A DNA stretch of 64,000 bases from Mytilus trossulus (taxonomy: Eukaryota > Mollusca > Bivalvia > Mytilida > Mytilidae). Shown here one piece after another: positions 42,875 through 57,800 of this stretch (position 1 is its first letter; each line of letters opens with the position of its first letter). The stretch is taken from assembly GCF_036588685.1 (NCBI RefSeq), contig NC_086378.1, positions 12,999,578 through 13,063,577 of the forward strand. Reading direction: 5' to 3'. Below the pieces are notes generated by a model. That model ran no database searches and had not been told where the DNA came from. It worked only from the letters and a program-made list of their open reading frames with translations. Both the position numbers and the translations under genes were made by a program.

Positions 42875-45800
42875 CTGAAGATAAACGAGAAACACATAAT
42901 GTGTAATAGACATATTCAATTCGGCATGTATTTCTATTCTCAATTTTATTATCAATATGCATAGATTGATATCGTTTATTTTTATAACAAGATTTCATTC
43001 AAAGTCTGTGACTAACCTTTCATATGTAGAATGCAACCAACCGAAGTAGACACATTGAAGGGTTTGTACTTATACGAGAAACACGATATGTGGCATATGT
43101 AGAGATGGGTTCACATACCTTTACGGACCACCTGAGATAATCATTGGTTTTTGTTGGATATTTTCGAATCAGTTTTCTGTAAAATTTATGTTTTGTTTTT
43201 CAAGTGAGTTCTTTTGCCATGGTTGTCAGTTCAGACACGACTTATGAGTTTAAAAATTACTTTAGTATCTTTCGCATCTCTTTTAAATACTAAAATTATA
43301 TAACATTATTTCATTGAATATTTCAAAACAGTGTCGTAATATAGTACATAGGAAATAATGTTTCTAAACCCTTGGTAACATTTAATTATGCCATAATATT
43401 TATACTACGCAATATGCATGATATGGTTTTCTCATTTTAAATCAGAACAAATCTTAAAATTCATTGAATGAAAAAAAGAAGCATCACGACCTTACACTTT
43501 GGGAAGATATTTATCTATACGTTCGACGTTTAAGAGACGATTCGTGAATCGGCCGTTTAACGAATTTCTAAAATAGACCTATTATCACATACTGTTTTAA
43601 TGTGGATAATTAGAATATGAGGTTAATAATCATCTAATTTTAAAAAGTATTTTCTACTGGAGACATGTGACATAAAATCACAAACAATAGATTTCAATGA
43701 TATAAGAATCTTTGGTATGTGTGCCAATTTGACAACTCCCCATCAAAGTCAAAAATTGTAAAAGTAAACCATTAAAGGTCTAAGTACGGTCTTCAAGGAA
43801 GATCATTGACTCACACCGAACAGCAAGCAATAAAGGGTCCCAAAATTTCATATATAAACCATTCAAACATATTTAAGGAATGACTGTTATATTTCTTATG
43901 TCTATGAAGACTAGCTTAAGAAATGAGGTACACAATGAAAATAACAGTTATTTCTTATAATGTAATTCTGAATTCCAATGACACCGGCGTGAATGATGAC
44001 GGCATGGTCACATGACAAAATTGTGTCTAGCATATTATAAACAAAACGACTTCAGCCCAAAAGAAAACGCGTTACATTCACAAATATAGTATAAAAAGAT
44101 AACAAGAAACGAGAAACACGTATGAACCACATCAACGAAAAAACAACTAAAATCATGTTCCTAGATAAGGACAGTTGCAAATACAATCAGTGGCTTAAAG
44201 CTTTTTTTTGCATGATATAGTGTTTTTGATAAATATATTACAAAGGTTCCACTTACCAGGCTCGTAGTAGTCATAGACTCTAACAGCGGACGGTTTCAAT
44301 TTAGAAACTAATCCAGTACGAATTGCTTTCATTGTAATACAAATAGGATTGTTGGAAATCTGCAAGAGAAGTAATAATTCCATCAAAAAAGTGCGATGAT
44401 ATGTAAAAACTTGATATACACGAGTTGAATAACATGTCATATAATACGTACTTTTAAAAAATAGATTTTTAGAAAAAAATTCTATCTGAGATGGAACAGT
44501 GATTTGTTCATTTAAAAAATAAAGCAGTGTGACACTTTGTGTGGCTCATATATGAATATTCTTTATTTATTGCAATTAGAGAAAAAAACGTGAATTAGAC
44601 AAAACTATAAAGTGCTCAGAAAGGTTCAGTAGTTCATGGTAGTTCCTGCTTCACTTGAGACGCCTCGGATCGTATTACCTTATGATTTAATAACAGTTAT
44701 AAATATTTGGTTAAGTTACACTCTTACACGATACTTCATGACTAAATACATCATCTATACAAAGTATCACTGGTTAAATTGAAAAATATGTTAATTCTAG
44801 TAACCAAAATGAAGGTTAGCAAATATCATTATGTTGTAATGGTTTCATGCCCTTTTAAATGTTTTGGTTATAATCCAAAACTGGAAAATCCTCTTTATTT
44901 AAAAAAAAATCCCTTAACTCGATACCGTAAAATCTAAAAACATTTTTTTTTACAATGGATCTTAAGTCAATGGAATATCATTTCTAAAGACGTCCCATAA
45001 ACGGTTGTATTGATATGGACAAGAAAAGCATTTTCAGAAATTTTAGATAAGATAATTGCCTTCTAAAAACTCAGAAACCATCTAGTATTCTCAGTGGTTA
45101 ATATATTGTATCACTATGATAGTCATCATTGAGATTGTGAGTTCAAATGCCACATGTAACAATTGTGCTCGACTCAAATCTTAACTGATGAAGATTTTCA
45201 ATTTTCTTACTGAAGTTCGGTAGTTCTCCCACGGCATGCTCCATTCACCAATATAAACTGACCGACACAAAAAGCACATCTACGCTGAAAGTTGCGTTAA
45301 CACAAACTAATCAATTAATCCATTAATCTGCTTACTGTATGTAATTGGGACATAAAACATTAACAGTTTACTGTTTTTATAAATGAAATTACCCGCACCT
45401 TCGTCATTCATAAAGAAGTGAAGTATGGAAATAATATACCTTTCACTGAAGTGAATTGCACTTAAGCATTTCAAACAACTGAATGAATAAAATCTAGAAT
45501 GGAAATGAGGAATGTATCAAAGAGACCACAATTCGACAATTTAGTAGACAACAGACGACGGCCATCAACGGGTCTTCAATGCAGCGAGGAACTTCTACAC
45601 CCGGAAAAGTTCTTCAGCTGGCACCTAAACCAATATGTTACTAGTTCCGTGACAATGGATGTCACAATAAACTCCGAAATATACACAAAAAACTAAAATT
45701 AAAGCGGCGGGGTTAAACATGTTTATTGGGTGCTCAACCCTCTCCATATACCTATCGCCAATGTAGAAAAAAACCGCACAACAATACGCATAGTAAAACT

Positions 45801-48800
45801 AAATTTAACAGGAGTCTGAGTCCGATGTCAGAATAGGTAACAAAAGAAACTAAACAAAATTAAAAACCAATTGTTCAGAGAACAATTGATGGTCTTTCCA
45901 CCTTCTATAATAAGAATGAAATTTAAAAAACGATGAAATAAAATGTCACTTCGTGTCGATGTAATGTGGTAAATCAAACTGATATAAAAAATATATTTTT
46001 TTGCAGCAGAATTAATTGTTTTATAAAGAACAAGAAAGATTTTTTAGCAAAGGTGAACATCTAGAACGTCAAATTGACCTTTGACTTTAACCTTAACTTT
46101 CAGGTCATAGGTCAATGATCTCAAATCAAAAGAACCCAGGTCAATCACTCGTATGGTAGTCGAGAAATATTGAATTCAAATACATAAGGGGGAAAAACTC
46201 CTATAACGGTTAACTAAAAACTATCCCACATAAATAGGTTGATGTTGCGCCTTACTGTAAACAGTTATTTAGCAAACACATCAGATCACTTACTGTAACA
46301 GTTTCTTTTGAATAACGATAACGAGAAGAATTCTTAATTTATAACATGACCTTGACCTTTGACCTTGACCTCAATTTTCTTCAAATGGACCAAGGACTTC
46401 ATATCAAAAGATTATCGACATCTACGACTTATAACGTATTAATTAATCCAACATATCGCCTATCTTAAATTTTCAAAGGGAAATAACTCCCATAAGTTGT
46501 CTTCCGATCACTCCAGTCAAATTAAACAAATCTTTTCTTAGAGTAGACAAACAATATGGGGAAAACAGTTTGTTAAAATCTTTTACGGTTTTAGAGATAC
46601 AGCGATAGCAAGAAAAGGGGGCGCGGGGAGATAACTCCTATAAGTATAAGTGTTCGAATTCACAGGGTGAGTTTTGAAACCCCAACTACTGTACAACATC
46701 ATAGGCTAAACATTCATTCGATATGCTGTATGACAAAAAAGCATCTCAGACGGCAGAAGAAAAAAAAAATAATTAAAAACTAATTCTCCAGAGAACAATT
46801 GAAGGTCTTTCCACCTCGATAATAAGAATGAAATTTAAAAAAACGATCTGAGAAAATGTCACTCCGTGTTGATGTAATGTGGTAAATCAAACTAATATAA
46901 AAAAAATGAGATTAATAGGTTTATGAAGACTTAATTGTTTTGTTATGAACTAAAAGAATTTTTAGCAAAGACCAAAATCTAGAACGTCAAATTAACCTTT
47001 GACCTTGGCTTTAATTTTGAGGTCATAGGTCATTGACTTCAAATATGAAGACCCCAGGCCAATCACTTGTATGGTTGTGGAGAAATACTGATTTCAAATA
47101 CATATTGGGGGAAACTTTCATAAGGGTTATCCAACACTCTTCGACTTGCATAGGTTTAAGTTGCGCCTTATTGTTAACAGTTATTTGGCAAACACATCAT
47201 ATCCTTCACTAAAACAGTTTCTTTTGAAAAACGATAACAAGCAAAATTCAAATTTATAAAATGACTTTGACCTTTGACCTTTACCTCAATTTCCTCCAAA
47301 TGGACAAATGACTTCAAATCAAACACTGTGGGCCTCTACGAATTATAACATATGAATTTATACAGCATATCGCCTATCCTAAATTTTGAAAGGGAAATAA
47401 CTCAAACAAGATTTTTTCCGATCACTTCATTCAAAATTAATCAAATCATTCGTAAGAGTATACAAACAATGTGGTGAAAACAGTTTGTTAAAATCTTTTA
47501 CGGTTTTAGAGATATAGCAATATCAAGAAAAGGGGACGCGGGGAGATAACTCCTATAAGAATGAGTGTTCGGTCACACAGAGTTACTTTTAAAACCCCCA
47601 TTACATCATTGGCTTAAATCCATCGATGTGTTATACGACAAAAAAGCATCTCAGCCGGCAGAAAATGAAAAATCAGAAGAAAAACAAAAGGTCGTTCCAC
47701 AAACAGTGAAAAGACCTTACAACAATACATAAATTAACAACGGACTACTAGCAGTTACTGACACGCCAGCTCTAGACCTCAATTAAACTGATTGAAATAT
47801 TATGTCTGCATCATATGAATATCAAGCACAATCCCTGCCGTTAGGGGTTTAGTATTATACCATCATACAATATATGAAAAGAACATAACTCGTGTCATAC
47901 CAACAACTGGTTTAAAAATAAATATGTTTAATTCCGATGCAAAGACCCTGTACGTTAATTAATATTAAATTTAAAATATGCAATCTTTTGTGACCCGACA
48001 ACAGTATCGTAACTATATTCCTTCTTGATAAGTCTATTCAAAGGTTTTGGATAACAATAACAATCTATGTAAACTGTTAATAAATATTGGAATAGAAAAT
48101 ACCGGCAATTGTTACTGTTGAAAAGAGCACAAACGTGTTTTTTGCATAGTTTTCATATAAACTTGGTTGTGCCTTTAGTTTCCAGACTGCATCCCTTACG
48201 AAAGGTATATACGCACAAAAGCCAACAAAGCAACGAAATGGCAACCAATAAGACAGCCTTTGGTGCATACTCTCCGCCATAAATGCATGACAGATGTTTT
48301 TCATTTCAAATTCGAATACCAAAATGTCTGACGAGTGCACATTGTAACTCTCTTCTGAATTCAACTATGCATTATCTAACTTTTGCGACTTTCTTGTAGG
48401 ATTAAAAATTCAGAAAACATATTAATGAGGTTTGTCAAGTAAAAGTTTTTACCTCATCAAAATATAAAACAACTTTTTTATTTTCCTTCTCAATTTTCTT
48501 TACTACAGATATATGAGCAATTTCATCAGTCTTCGGTTCAAAACCGGTTGGTATTCCAATCTCTTGAACTGTCATTCCACTTGATCCTCCTAGAAGCCAT
48601 CTGTAATAAACAAAACATTATAAAAATCAACATTTAAACAAAAGGTATTTAAAATCAATGCATACAGCACGTTAAGCATAACTAAGAAAAATTTAGAGAC
48701 TGACATGTATAAATTTACCCTATTGTCGTAAACATCTCTTAAAAGATCATAAATACTTCAAAGAATTGTTTGAAAAAAAATCACCTACGACGCGTACCCT

Positions 48801-51800
48801 GTATCTAAGAAATAATTGATGACATAAATCCTGATAAAAGTTTTATAAAATACTTTCACAACAAAGTTTGCAAAAACTTTCAATTTTATGGAAAAACTAA
48901 GGATTTTATTATCCCAGGAATAGATAACCTTAGCCATATTTGGCACAACTTTTTGGTATTTTGGATCCTCATTGCTCTTCAATTTTGTACTTGTTTGGCC
49001 TTATTACGATTATTCTGATATGAGCGTCACTGATGAGTCTTATGGTCTTAGTCCCCGAGGGTATCACCAGCCCAGTAGCCAGTACTTCGGTACTGGCATG
49101 AAAATACTGATTTTTTGTGTTATTAAAATTTGCTGTTACAAAATATTAGAAATTATTATAAATTAAGGAATGTATCTCCCTCATGCAAAGCTCTGATTCC
49201 TTTCACGGATTTGGCTATACTTTTTTGACCTTTTGGATTATAGCTCTTCATCTTTTATATAAGCTTTGGATTTCAAATATTTTGGCCACGAGCATCACAA
49301 CATGTATTGTCGAAATGCGCATCTGGTGCAAGAAAATTGGAACAGTTAATTTTATTATGTAGATGAAACGCAAGTCTGGCGTACTGAATTGTGGTTCTGG
49401 TGCCTTTGATAACTGTTTGCAAATAGATTTGAATATGAACCTTAGCACTGACAAAATGATTGATGCAATCTAATTTAGAATATTTGTAACTGAATATTGT
49501 TTTATAAACTTCAACAAGTATATATTCATACGTTGATAATTTTAAGAACTAGAGGCTCTTAAAAGCATTTGTCGCTCACCTATATTTATCTGTATGAGCA
49601 TCTTCAATTTATATTAGGCAAGTTAGACAAAAAAATGTTTGAAAATACGTCTTCAAATGGCAATAGCTGTAATAATTTTATGAAATCGTGATACGATTTT
49701 TGAGATTTATTTGTGGATTTAATCTCGTTTATAGTTTTTTGGTGCATTAAGTTTTTTCTCTATCTATTATAAAAAAAAATCGGTAGAACTCGTCATTTAA
49801 GGTTGTATGGGTGTCTTCCTCCATCTTGGATTGTAAAAAAAAAAAGAACCAAAGGTCCAATTTTTCTATCAAGTCAGCAAAATTTGTTGCAGGAATGCAA
49901 TTATTTAATGTGAATTTTTCATTTAAAAGAACCAATTTATAAGGATATAACTTATAAATATTAATATTTTTGCAAATGTTGATTAATTTTGGTTGTTTTG
50001 ATTTTTCATGTTAAAGTGGCAGTTAAAGGGGAGGTAACTCTAAAACAGTGCATTTTCTGAAGGAATCTACATGGAATTTTCCTATTTTGTATTTTAGCCG
50101 GGAAAAACGTACGGTGACCCTATCTTTTCTTTTGATAATCTCAAAGCATTGTCTGAAAGCTATCTTTTCCTTAGGTATTTAACAATTCTCTCATTTTGTA
50201 TAGTATCTAATCCCAAAATGGTGTTTTTCCTGTATGATACATACAAAATGTGTCATTTTGTCACGTTCTGTAGCTTGAGAAAATGCGCGGTGACCTATCA
50301 TTTTTATTATATTTTTCAACATATATCAATAGATACTATGTTTTGGCAAAGTATGAACAAATTCTATCAATTTTATTTTAGACCTATACCACCTTAAGGG
50401 CAAACACTTCTATGAGAAGACGACGTCAGATAGTTCTGAAGTATATAGACTAGAAGTAGATCATATCCTTTTAAACATTTCGGATGTTGACAGATTTTCT
50501 CCACCTTTATCTGGTTTTTAAAAGTATAGACCAAACTTGCTTTTACCCTTATGTTCTTTATGAGATTCACGAAACTGTGTTATCATACATCACATACATT
50601 AAACACAACTCACTAAGCATTTGTCTAACAGTTACCAATGAAGCTTGTTAGAAAGTTAAGGGTGCCTACCATGATAAAGGGTTTATAGAAAATTCAGGTA
50701 AATAGAACATTTATTTTAGTTTATAACTTTAAGAGCGTTATTATTCATCAACTATATGTTGTCACTTGGAAATATGATTGTGTCGTGTAAAATATCACAA
50801 ACCTTGTACAGATTTGTAGCTCTATCAAGTCAATTGTTTGCTGCATAATGTTTATAGAAATATCAAATGAGGGTAATTCTCGTTTCCTGAGCTCTTTCTC
50901 GACATTATAGAATACAGCTACCTGTAATCATAATATAATAAGAGTGAGTACATTTTTGTATCTAATTTGGTTTCAGAGATTTAGATGAAAATGAATAAAA
51001 ACGAAGATCAACCGGTCAATCTGACCAAAAGCAGCAAAATTAAATTAAAAAAAAGATATTTACATTATGGAAAATGTTTTGAAGAAAAAGGGGCCATTTG
51101 TCATCTAAACAGGTCTTGTGAAATAGTTTAACGCTATTTTCAAAAACCTTTATATATTTAGTAATAAATTTCTTATTACATTAACCACCCAACAAGATAC
51201 GGCATTTAGAGAACAGCTTGAGCATTCAAGAAAATTGTTGCCTGGGGGAGCGTCAAATTACTTTTGTCTTTTACATCTTACAAATAATTGAGTGTATCAA
51301 GTACATACGTCAACTAGAGCTATCCCATGTCCACTGGCCTGGATTTGAACTTGCGATGGGAACGGTTGGTTCAGCTATAATTTAAAAGAATCAATATAAA
51401 AGTATATATGAATTCATATATTTGTACAGTTATAGCTTCGAACGAAGCGTTGATAGTATCTCACTACGATTAAATTGTTTAAAAAAAAAAGGTAGAAATT
51501 ACAAACTAAAGAGATAACACTTGAGATTTCGCTATGAAATTGTATATGATAATATTTCAAAGTAACTATTGTTGAACCAATCTTCAAAAAAATAAAACAT
51601 GTAACATAAATAAACAAGAGACCAGTATGCTGCAATTTCCTATTAACAACATATTTGATGAAATTTTAACAAATTGTCTGCATTCTATTTTACAAAATGT
51701 GCACCTCTCCTTGCCGATATCAACTTTTCCCCCAAAGTAAATATCTTTTATTACATATCTGCTGTTTTAACAATTTACTCGGATTACAGCGTTAGCCCGA

Positions 51801-54800
51801 GTATCCCTGTTATTAGAGACAGTGGAAAAGCTCAGTAAAGTGTACAAAATTAATAAAGTGTTAATTATATCACATAAACATTCTTTTAAATACAGTGTAT
51901 ACATGTGTTAATTAATCTAAAAAGAATAATATTCCATGGTATAAATCACGTGTTTACGGAACATCTATTTGCCTTCCGAATTTGTAATCATTTTTCCATA
52001 TTTATAATAATTGACACATTTATTTGTACCTGGCCTTTTGTGCTGGATTAGTTACCAATTCATTTTCCGAAAGCTAGTGCAAAAAGAAGCGCATGTTTGT
52101 TGTGAAAATAAATTGTTTGATTAGATTAAACGTGTTTGGTAAGTAACATATACTATTCGTCAGTAACTTATTTCCATATGACTCGGAGTTCCTCGAACGC
52201 TTGTCAAAAACAAGAAAATCAAAGAAACCAGAGTATTGAATTTTGCCTTCAGATATGATGATGTTCTTTCCATTAACCTATCAAAATTGTCTGATTGGGT
52301 TACATAAGTATAACACCCAGAACTAGAATAATAAGAAACAACAGACACGCTCCGTCTTCCTCATTTCTAAAACATCCCAAATTTTAAAGAATAAATTGAT
52401 AAACCAGGGGTATGTTAATCAACTGATAGTCCTTTTCCTCAAAATTGCATATGAGGACACCAAGACTAAATTGATAAATATTCCGTATTAACTTCAAAAC
52501 CGCTAGTAGTCATTTGTTAATTTATATATATTGCCGTTTTGTTTAATTTATTTTGTAAACTTAATCTGACATCGGACTTGGACTTCTTTAAACTGAGTTT
52601 TTGCTGCACGTATTGCAGTGGTTTATTTTTTTACATTGGCTAGAGGTATAGGAGGAGGGTTGCTATCTTAAAAACATGTTTAACCCCGCCGCGTTTTTAC
52701 TGTCCCAAGTCAGGATTCACTGGCCTTTGTTAGTCATTTATGTTTTTTTTTTAAATATTAGTTCCTTTTATATATTTCGTACTGTAGTACGACGTCCATT
52801 AATACTTAACTTGTACACATTTTTGTTTAGGTGCCAGGTGAAACCAATCGCATGGTGTGGGATTCTCGCGTTATATTGAAGACACATTGGTGGCCGTCGG
52901 CTGTTTTCTGCTCTTCGTTGGGGTTGTAGTATCTCTGACAAATTCCCCATTTCCATTCTCAATTTTACAAATCATACACGATGGTGTTGAAAAATACAAT
53001 GTAGATACTGACGTTGTGTATCAGCTTAAATATATGGTTAACTATTCTTATATTTTTCTTTGTAAATTATTACTTTTACTGTTGAGTCTATTTTTATAAT
53101 ATCCATTTTTGCTAATGCTTTTTGTTTATATGTCTTTTTTCTTCTTCGATCCATATTTGTTTGATTTATAGTTATTACTATTATAGCACAATCTCGGCCG
53201 GTGTACCCCTTATATTGACATTTCACGTTATATTTTGTTTACCCGGAGAATTTCATGCGACTATCACACAAGTGAGAGGTGAAGCTAGCTATAAAATTAA
53301 GTAATATCCACCATTTCCTACTTTAAAAAAATATGCTGTTATATATAAGGATTATGACATTTGTTATCCATTAGTCTGGTGTGTTTGAACTTTTGATTAT
53401 GGACTCATCCTTTTTTATTCCCTTAATGTTCTGTATTTATGTTCTTTGAAATACATGTTATATTGATATTTGTTGAAACACTGTTATTTATTTTAGCCTG
53501 TGTAGATATACATGTATCTACGTTTTTACATATCACTAACAATGGCATTCGAGAGTAGATCGATACAAACCATATGAACGGGGAAAAATGCATCTTATTT
53601 TATATGAACAGCAGCTCTTGTATGAGGAAATTTTCATTACGATAAACACGTAAAAAATTAACTTACCTCAGTTGCTTGAAGAATTAAGGCATTGAAAGTG
53701 TTAACATTAAATTGTTTCACTTGTGAACCTGTTGTGATTGATACAGTCATATTGGGTTGGTGTGAACGGATTAAAACATTGAACTCCGACAATGCTATCT
53801 AGTGCTATCACTGTATCCTACAATAAAAGAATATATTGAAGTATGCATCTGCAGTTATAAAATAAACCCGTCGCGGTCCTCGAAGTTGAAAGCGAAATTG
53901 TTGCTTTTTCGAACTTTCATCCGTTTTTGACATGAAAAATCAGGAAAGGGTAACTATCTCTTCTAAATAAGACTCTGAAATCATCATCATTAAAACAATG
54001 TTTTAAATTCATCATAAACGTACGGAAGCGTATTAGGGACATAGAAAAAATAAAATTGGCAGTGAATTTTTTTTTCAAAGTCGATATTTTGACATTTCAA
54101 ATCTCAAAATTTCGACTTTAACTCGAAATTTTAACTTTTCTTATCTTGAAATTTCGACTTCTTTTAAACTCAAAATTTCGACTTCTTTAAAACTTGAAAT
54201 TTCGACTTTTTCTAAACTCGAAATTTTGACTTCTTTTAAACTCAAAATTTCGACTTCCTTTAAACTCGAAATTTCGACTTTTTCTAAACTCGAAATTTCG
54301 ACCTTTTCTAAACTCGAAATTTCGACTTCTTTTAAACTCAAAATTTCGACTTCTTTCAAACTCAAAATTTCGACTTCTTTCAAACTCAAAATTTCGACTT
54401 GTTTTAAACTCAAAATTTCGACTTTTTTAAAACTTAAAATTTCGACTTTTCCTCAGTATTTATACGTTTGCGATTACCACATTCACAGTCATTTATATCA
54501 ACGAGGCGGAGAGTCATTTACATCATAAACTTCATAATATAAAAAAGAAGATGTGGTATGATTGCCAATGAGACAACTATCTACAAAAGATTCATAAGCA
54601 TATTTTAATAAACTAAAACATTTTAAAGAGGTTATTTTAGATAGAAAATATTGTTCTTGCCAAAGAATAAATAAAATATGTTTCACGTTCAAATACATAT
54701 TTCAAGTCTGGACTTCAGATATGTGTATCAAGTAACCCCGCTATTCCGACACACCTATATTACGACATACTTTTATTCAACAGTCTAATATATAAAGACA

Positions 54801-57800
54801 AGGGTTAATAGTTGTGTTATAAGAATGCAAACTTCCAAAACTAGAAAACTGGGGCAGCTCATTGGTCGTTCTGAATATGCATGGCATTTTGGGCTACTTG
54901 ATTTACCATTGTTTAAACAAGGCAAAGTCAGTGACTTGCTATTGGTATAATAATTTGGGGAATTTTGTCATCATGCTTGTTCTTTACGAATGGTTTCTTT
55001 AATATTAAATGCTAATCCATATCTTAAGAACAAAACCAGTTTCTGAATATAAATTGCCAAAATAAGTAAATGACGCTTTAATAATTTGCGTCCATGTCTA
55101 CTCCTTCTAAAATTGTAATAACTGTTTGAATACTAACATCAAAGTTTTAAGAGTACTTAGAAAAAGTAAAAAATTTCGAGATTTCAACAGTCGAAATTTT
55201 GAGATCAAAGTCGAAATTTCGATTTAAAAAAAAAATCGAAATTTGGTGTTTATTAAAATAAATTGAAATTTCGAGTTTAAAATAAGTCGAAATTTCGAGT
55301 TTTAAAAAAAGTCGAAATTTTGTGTTTAAAAAAGTCGAAATTTTGAGTTTATAATAAGTTGAAATTTCAAGTTTAGAATAAGTCGAAATTTCGAGTTTAA
55401 AAAAGTCGAAATTTTGAGTTTAAAATAAGTTGAAATTTCGAGTTTTAGATAAGTCGAAATTTCGAGTTTAAAGATAGGTCGACATTTCGAGTTTTAAAAA
55501 AGTCAAAATTTCGAGTTTAAAGTGGAAATTTTGACTTTTTATAAGTGGAAATTTCGAGTTTGAAAAAAGGCAAAATTTCGACTTTTTTAAATGTCGAAAT
55601 TTCAAGATTTTAGAAAGTCAAAATTTCAAGTTTAAGTCAAAATTTCGGGATTTGAAAAGTCAAAATTTCAAGTTTAAGTCAAAATTTCGAGATTTGAAGA
55701 GTCAAAATATCGACTTTGAAAAAAAAGTTCACTGCCAATTTGATTTTTTCTATGTCCCTAATACGCTTCCGTATAAACGTGATTATAAATAATTTTAAAA
55801 TTCGTATAAAGGTGAATCCAGAAAAGCGCTACGGACGCCAGTAATCTCAAATATAGTTTATGTGAATATGAAAACAAGATATCGTAAAATATCAGTCGTT
55901 TAACACAAGGTGAATATTCTGACGAGTGAGCACAGCAAATGTCAATTTATGGCTGAAAGAGAAATTTTGAACATTGATAAAATATATATAATATGTACTG
56001 AAAGTGGGTAATAAAAGTGCACGAATGCTTTGATATAAATAATATACTCTTAGGTCTAATGTACCTGTGTTGACATAAATCCACCATTGGAATTTCTTTG
56101 TGCTACTAACCATCTAAGCACATCAGATCCATCTCCCGTTGACTTTAAACGAGCATAAATTAAGAGAGCATATGCTGTCATCTCAATATCAATAGGGGAC
56201 CGATATTTACTTGGTGCTGGTGAAGGTGTATTATTCCAATATTTAGTATCTCCTACAATCAACAATTTCAATGCTATATAATTTTAATCTACAAAACAAC
56301 TTACCATCATTGTATGCACCAGCAAAATAGATTATTTGTTTAAAAAAGGATAACCAAGTCTTCTTATCTTTAGAGCGATAACCAAGTGCAGAAAGATTAT
56401 GATGAATTCTTATTATTATGTCTTTCCACCTTTTGGTGGATAGACCTCTTGTATTTGTTCTGATTATTTTCTTTTTCTTTCTCAGCCAAATTTTAAATTT
56501 TGTTTAGTGGTTTCGAAGATGTCGCTTTGATTTGTGGCATATGCTATTGAACTGTTATTGCACTTTTGGGACTGACCCTGTTTAGTCAAATATTTTTTTA
56601 TGAAGTAGTTATCTCCCCAAACACTTTTATCTTCATAGTGTGATCCTTTCCGTCACAGTTAAAGATGAGGACACATTTTTTAGAAATTAATTTCTCGTAA
56701 TATCAATATATCATCAGGATTATTTGTCAACTTTTATCCGAATCAATTCGTATACTCCATATGACAGTTATTTCCCCATTTTGAATTTAACATAAGTCAT
56801 ATGTCAATGAATCACATGAATGGTAATTAGTATAGACATAAGGTACGTGTATTTGAGGTCCCGAGTTCATAAAAATAAACTTGATGTGAAAGTCAAAGTC
56901 ATGTTCCCAATTTCGACTTTTCCTTGTATTTGCATTGTCTATTTCAAAGATATGTAAAGCGGAAGTATCCATTTTTGCACTTTTTTCATGATAAGTACTA
57001 GGAATCCATATGTTTTTTTAATATAAATACTTAAACTTAGCACTCAAACCCAGAATTGACTTTTGATAAACCGGAAACGGTAATTACCTCCTGTTTTACA
57101 TGCAAAAAATATAGAGACTATATGTTTTTGGCATCAGTACGAATGAAGCTCTCATTATGTATCGTTACATTATGAAGAAACTTGTAATTGTCCTCTAATC
57201 AATCGATTAAGTAATTTCCTCACTTTTTGTAAGCAAACAAACAATTTTCCTACCTTTTATAATGGCAAGCCTATTTAGTTTATCAAATATTCTGTTGAAA
57301 GCTAAACTACCCGACACCGACAACGCATAACTAGCAATCGATAGACCATATGCATCGTTTACGTTGGTTATATGTTGTTCTAGGTATTGCTTCGCCTTCC
57401 TTAAAGCATCAACGATCCTTGAATGTATAGACTATAAAAAAAAAAATCCGTTTGTATTGAGCCATAATAGCTGACAAATAAAATGTTGCATATACCTTTA
57501 TGTTTTTTAAGATAGGCAACTCTCTGAATTTTGAAAAAAACAACTATCAAAATTTAGTTTTTCGTTCTTTTTAATGCAAGTGCAACGGTTTTGGATTTCA
57601 ATACTCTATTTTTGTGTCTGACTTCTTACAGTTCCATTTGTTTAACAATAGCTATAGCTATTCCATACAAGTATAATTCACTTGGATAGTGCAAATCTTG
57701 TATTATCATATACTTAGACTAAATAACATATGATTTTTACCGTATGATAATAGCATAAAATTAACGTATATTCCATATTTTTCGAATTGGTGCTTAGCGG

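Larger units (their letters stand above)
54022..55772. mobile_element. Foldback element with minisatellite arms and 8-bp target duplication
   Basis: The ends are exact inverted repeats (ACGGAAGCGTATTAGGGACA on the left and its complement ending 55772). They are flanked by the direct 8-bp repeat ATAAACGT (54014-54021 and 55773-55780). Both arms (54022-54450 and 55155-55772) are built from an about 20-bp unit close to 'ctcgaaatttcgacttcttt' and are inverted to each other. The centre is AT-rich, with a fragment of the common mussel repeat at 54546-54590. An 8-bp duplication fits hAT, P or Mutator-like relatives; the class is undecided. Confidence 0.85.

Noticed and set aside
45180..45215. CTGATGA followed by a short hairpin, as a hammerhead
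   Set aside because: There is no GAAA box or stem III at the required distance.
45499..45696. 65-codon ORF as a gene
   Set aside because: It lies wholly in an interspersed repeat also present inverted at 52560-52960, without a conserved frame.
54093..54528. Two ORFs (90 and 100 codons) with regular heptad-like peptide repeats
   Set aside because: They are translations of the minisatellite in the foldback arm, open on both strands because the unit lacks stops.
54093..55720. CRISPR-like array of regularly spaced repeats
   Set aside because: Units are contiguous with no unique spacers, and the genome is animal.
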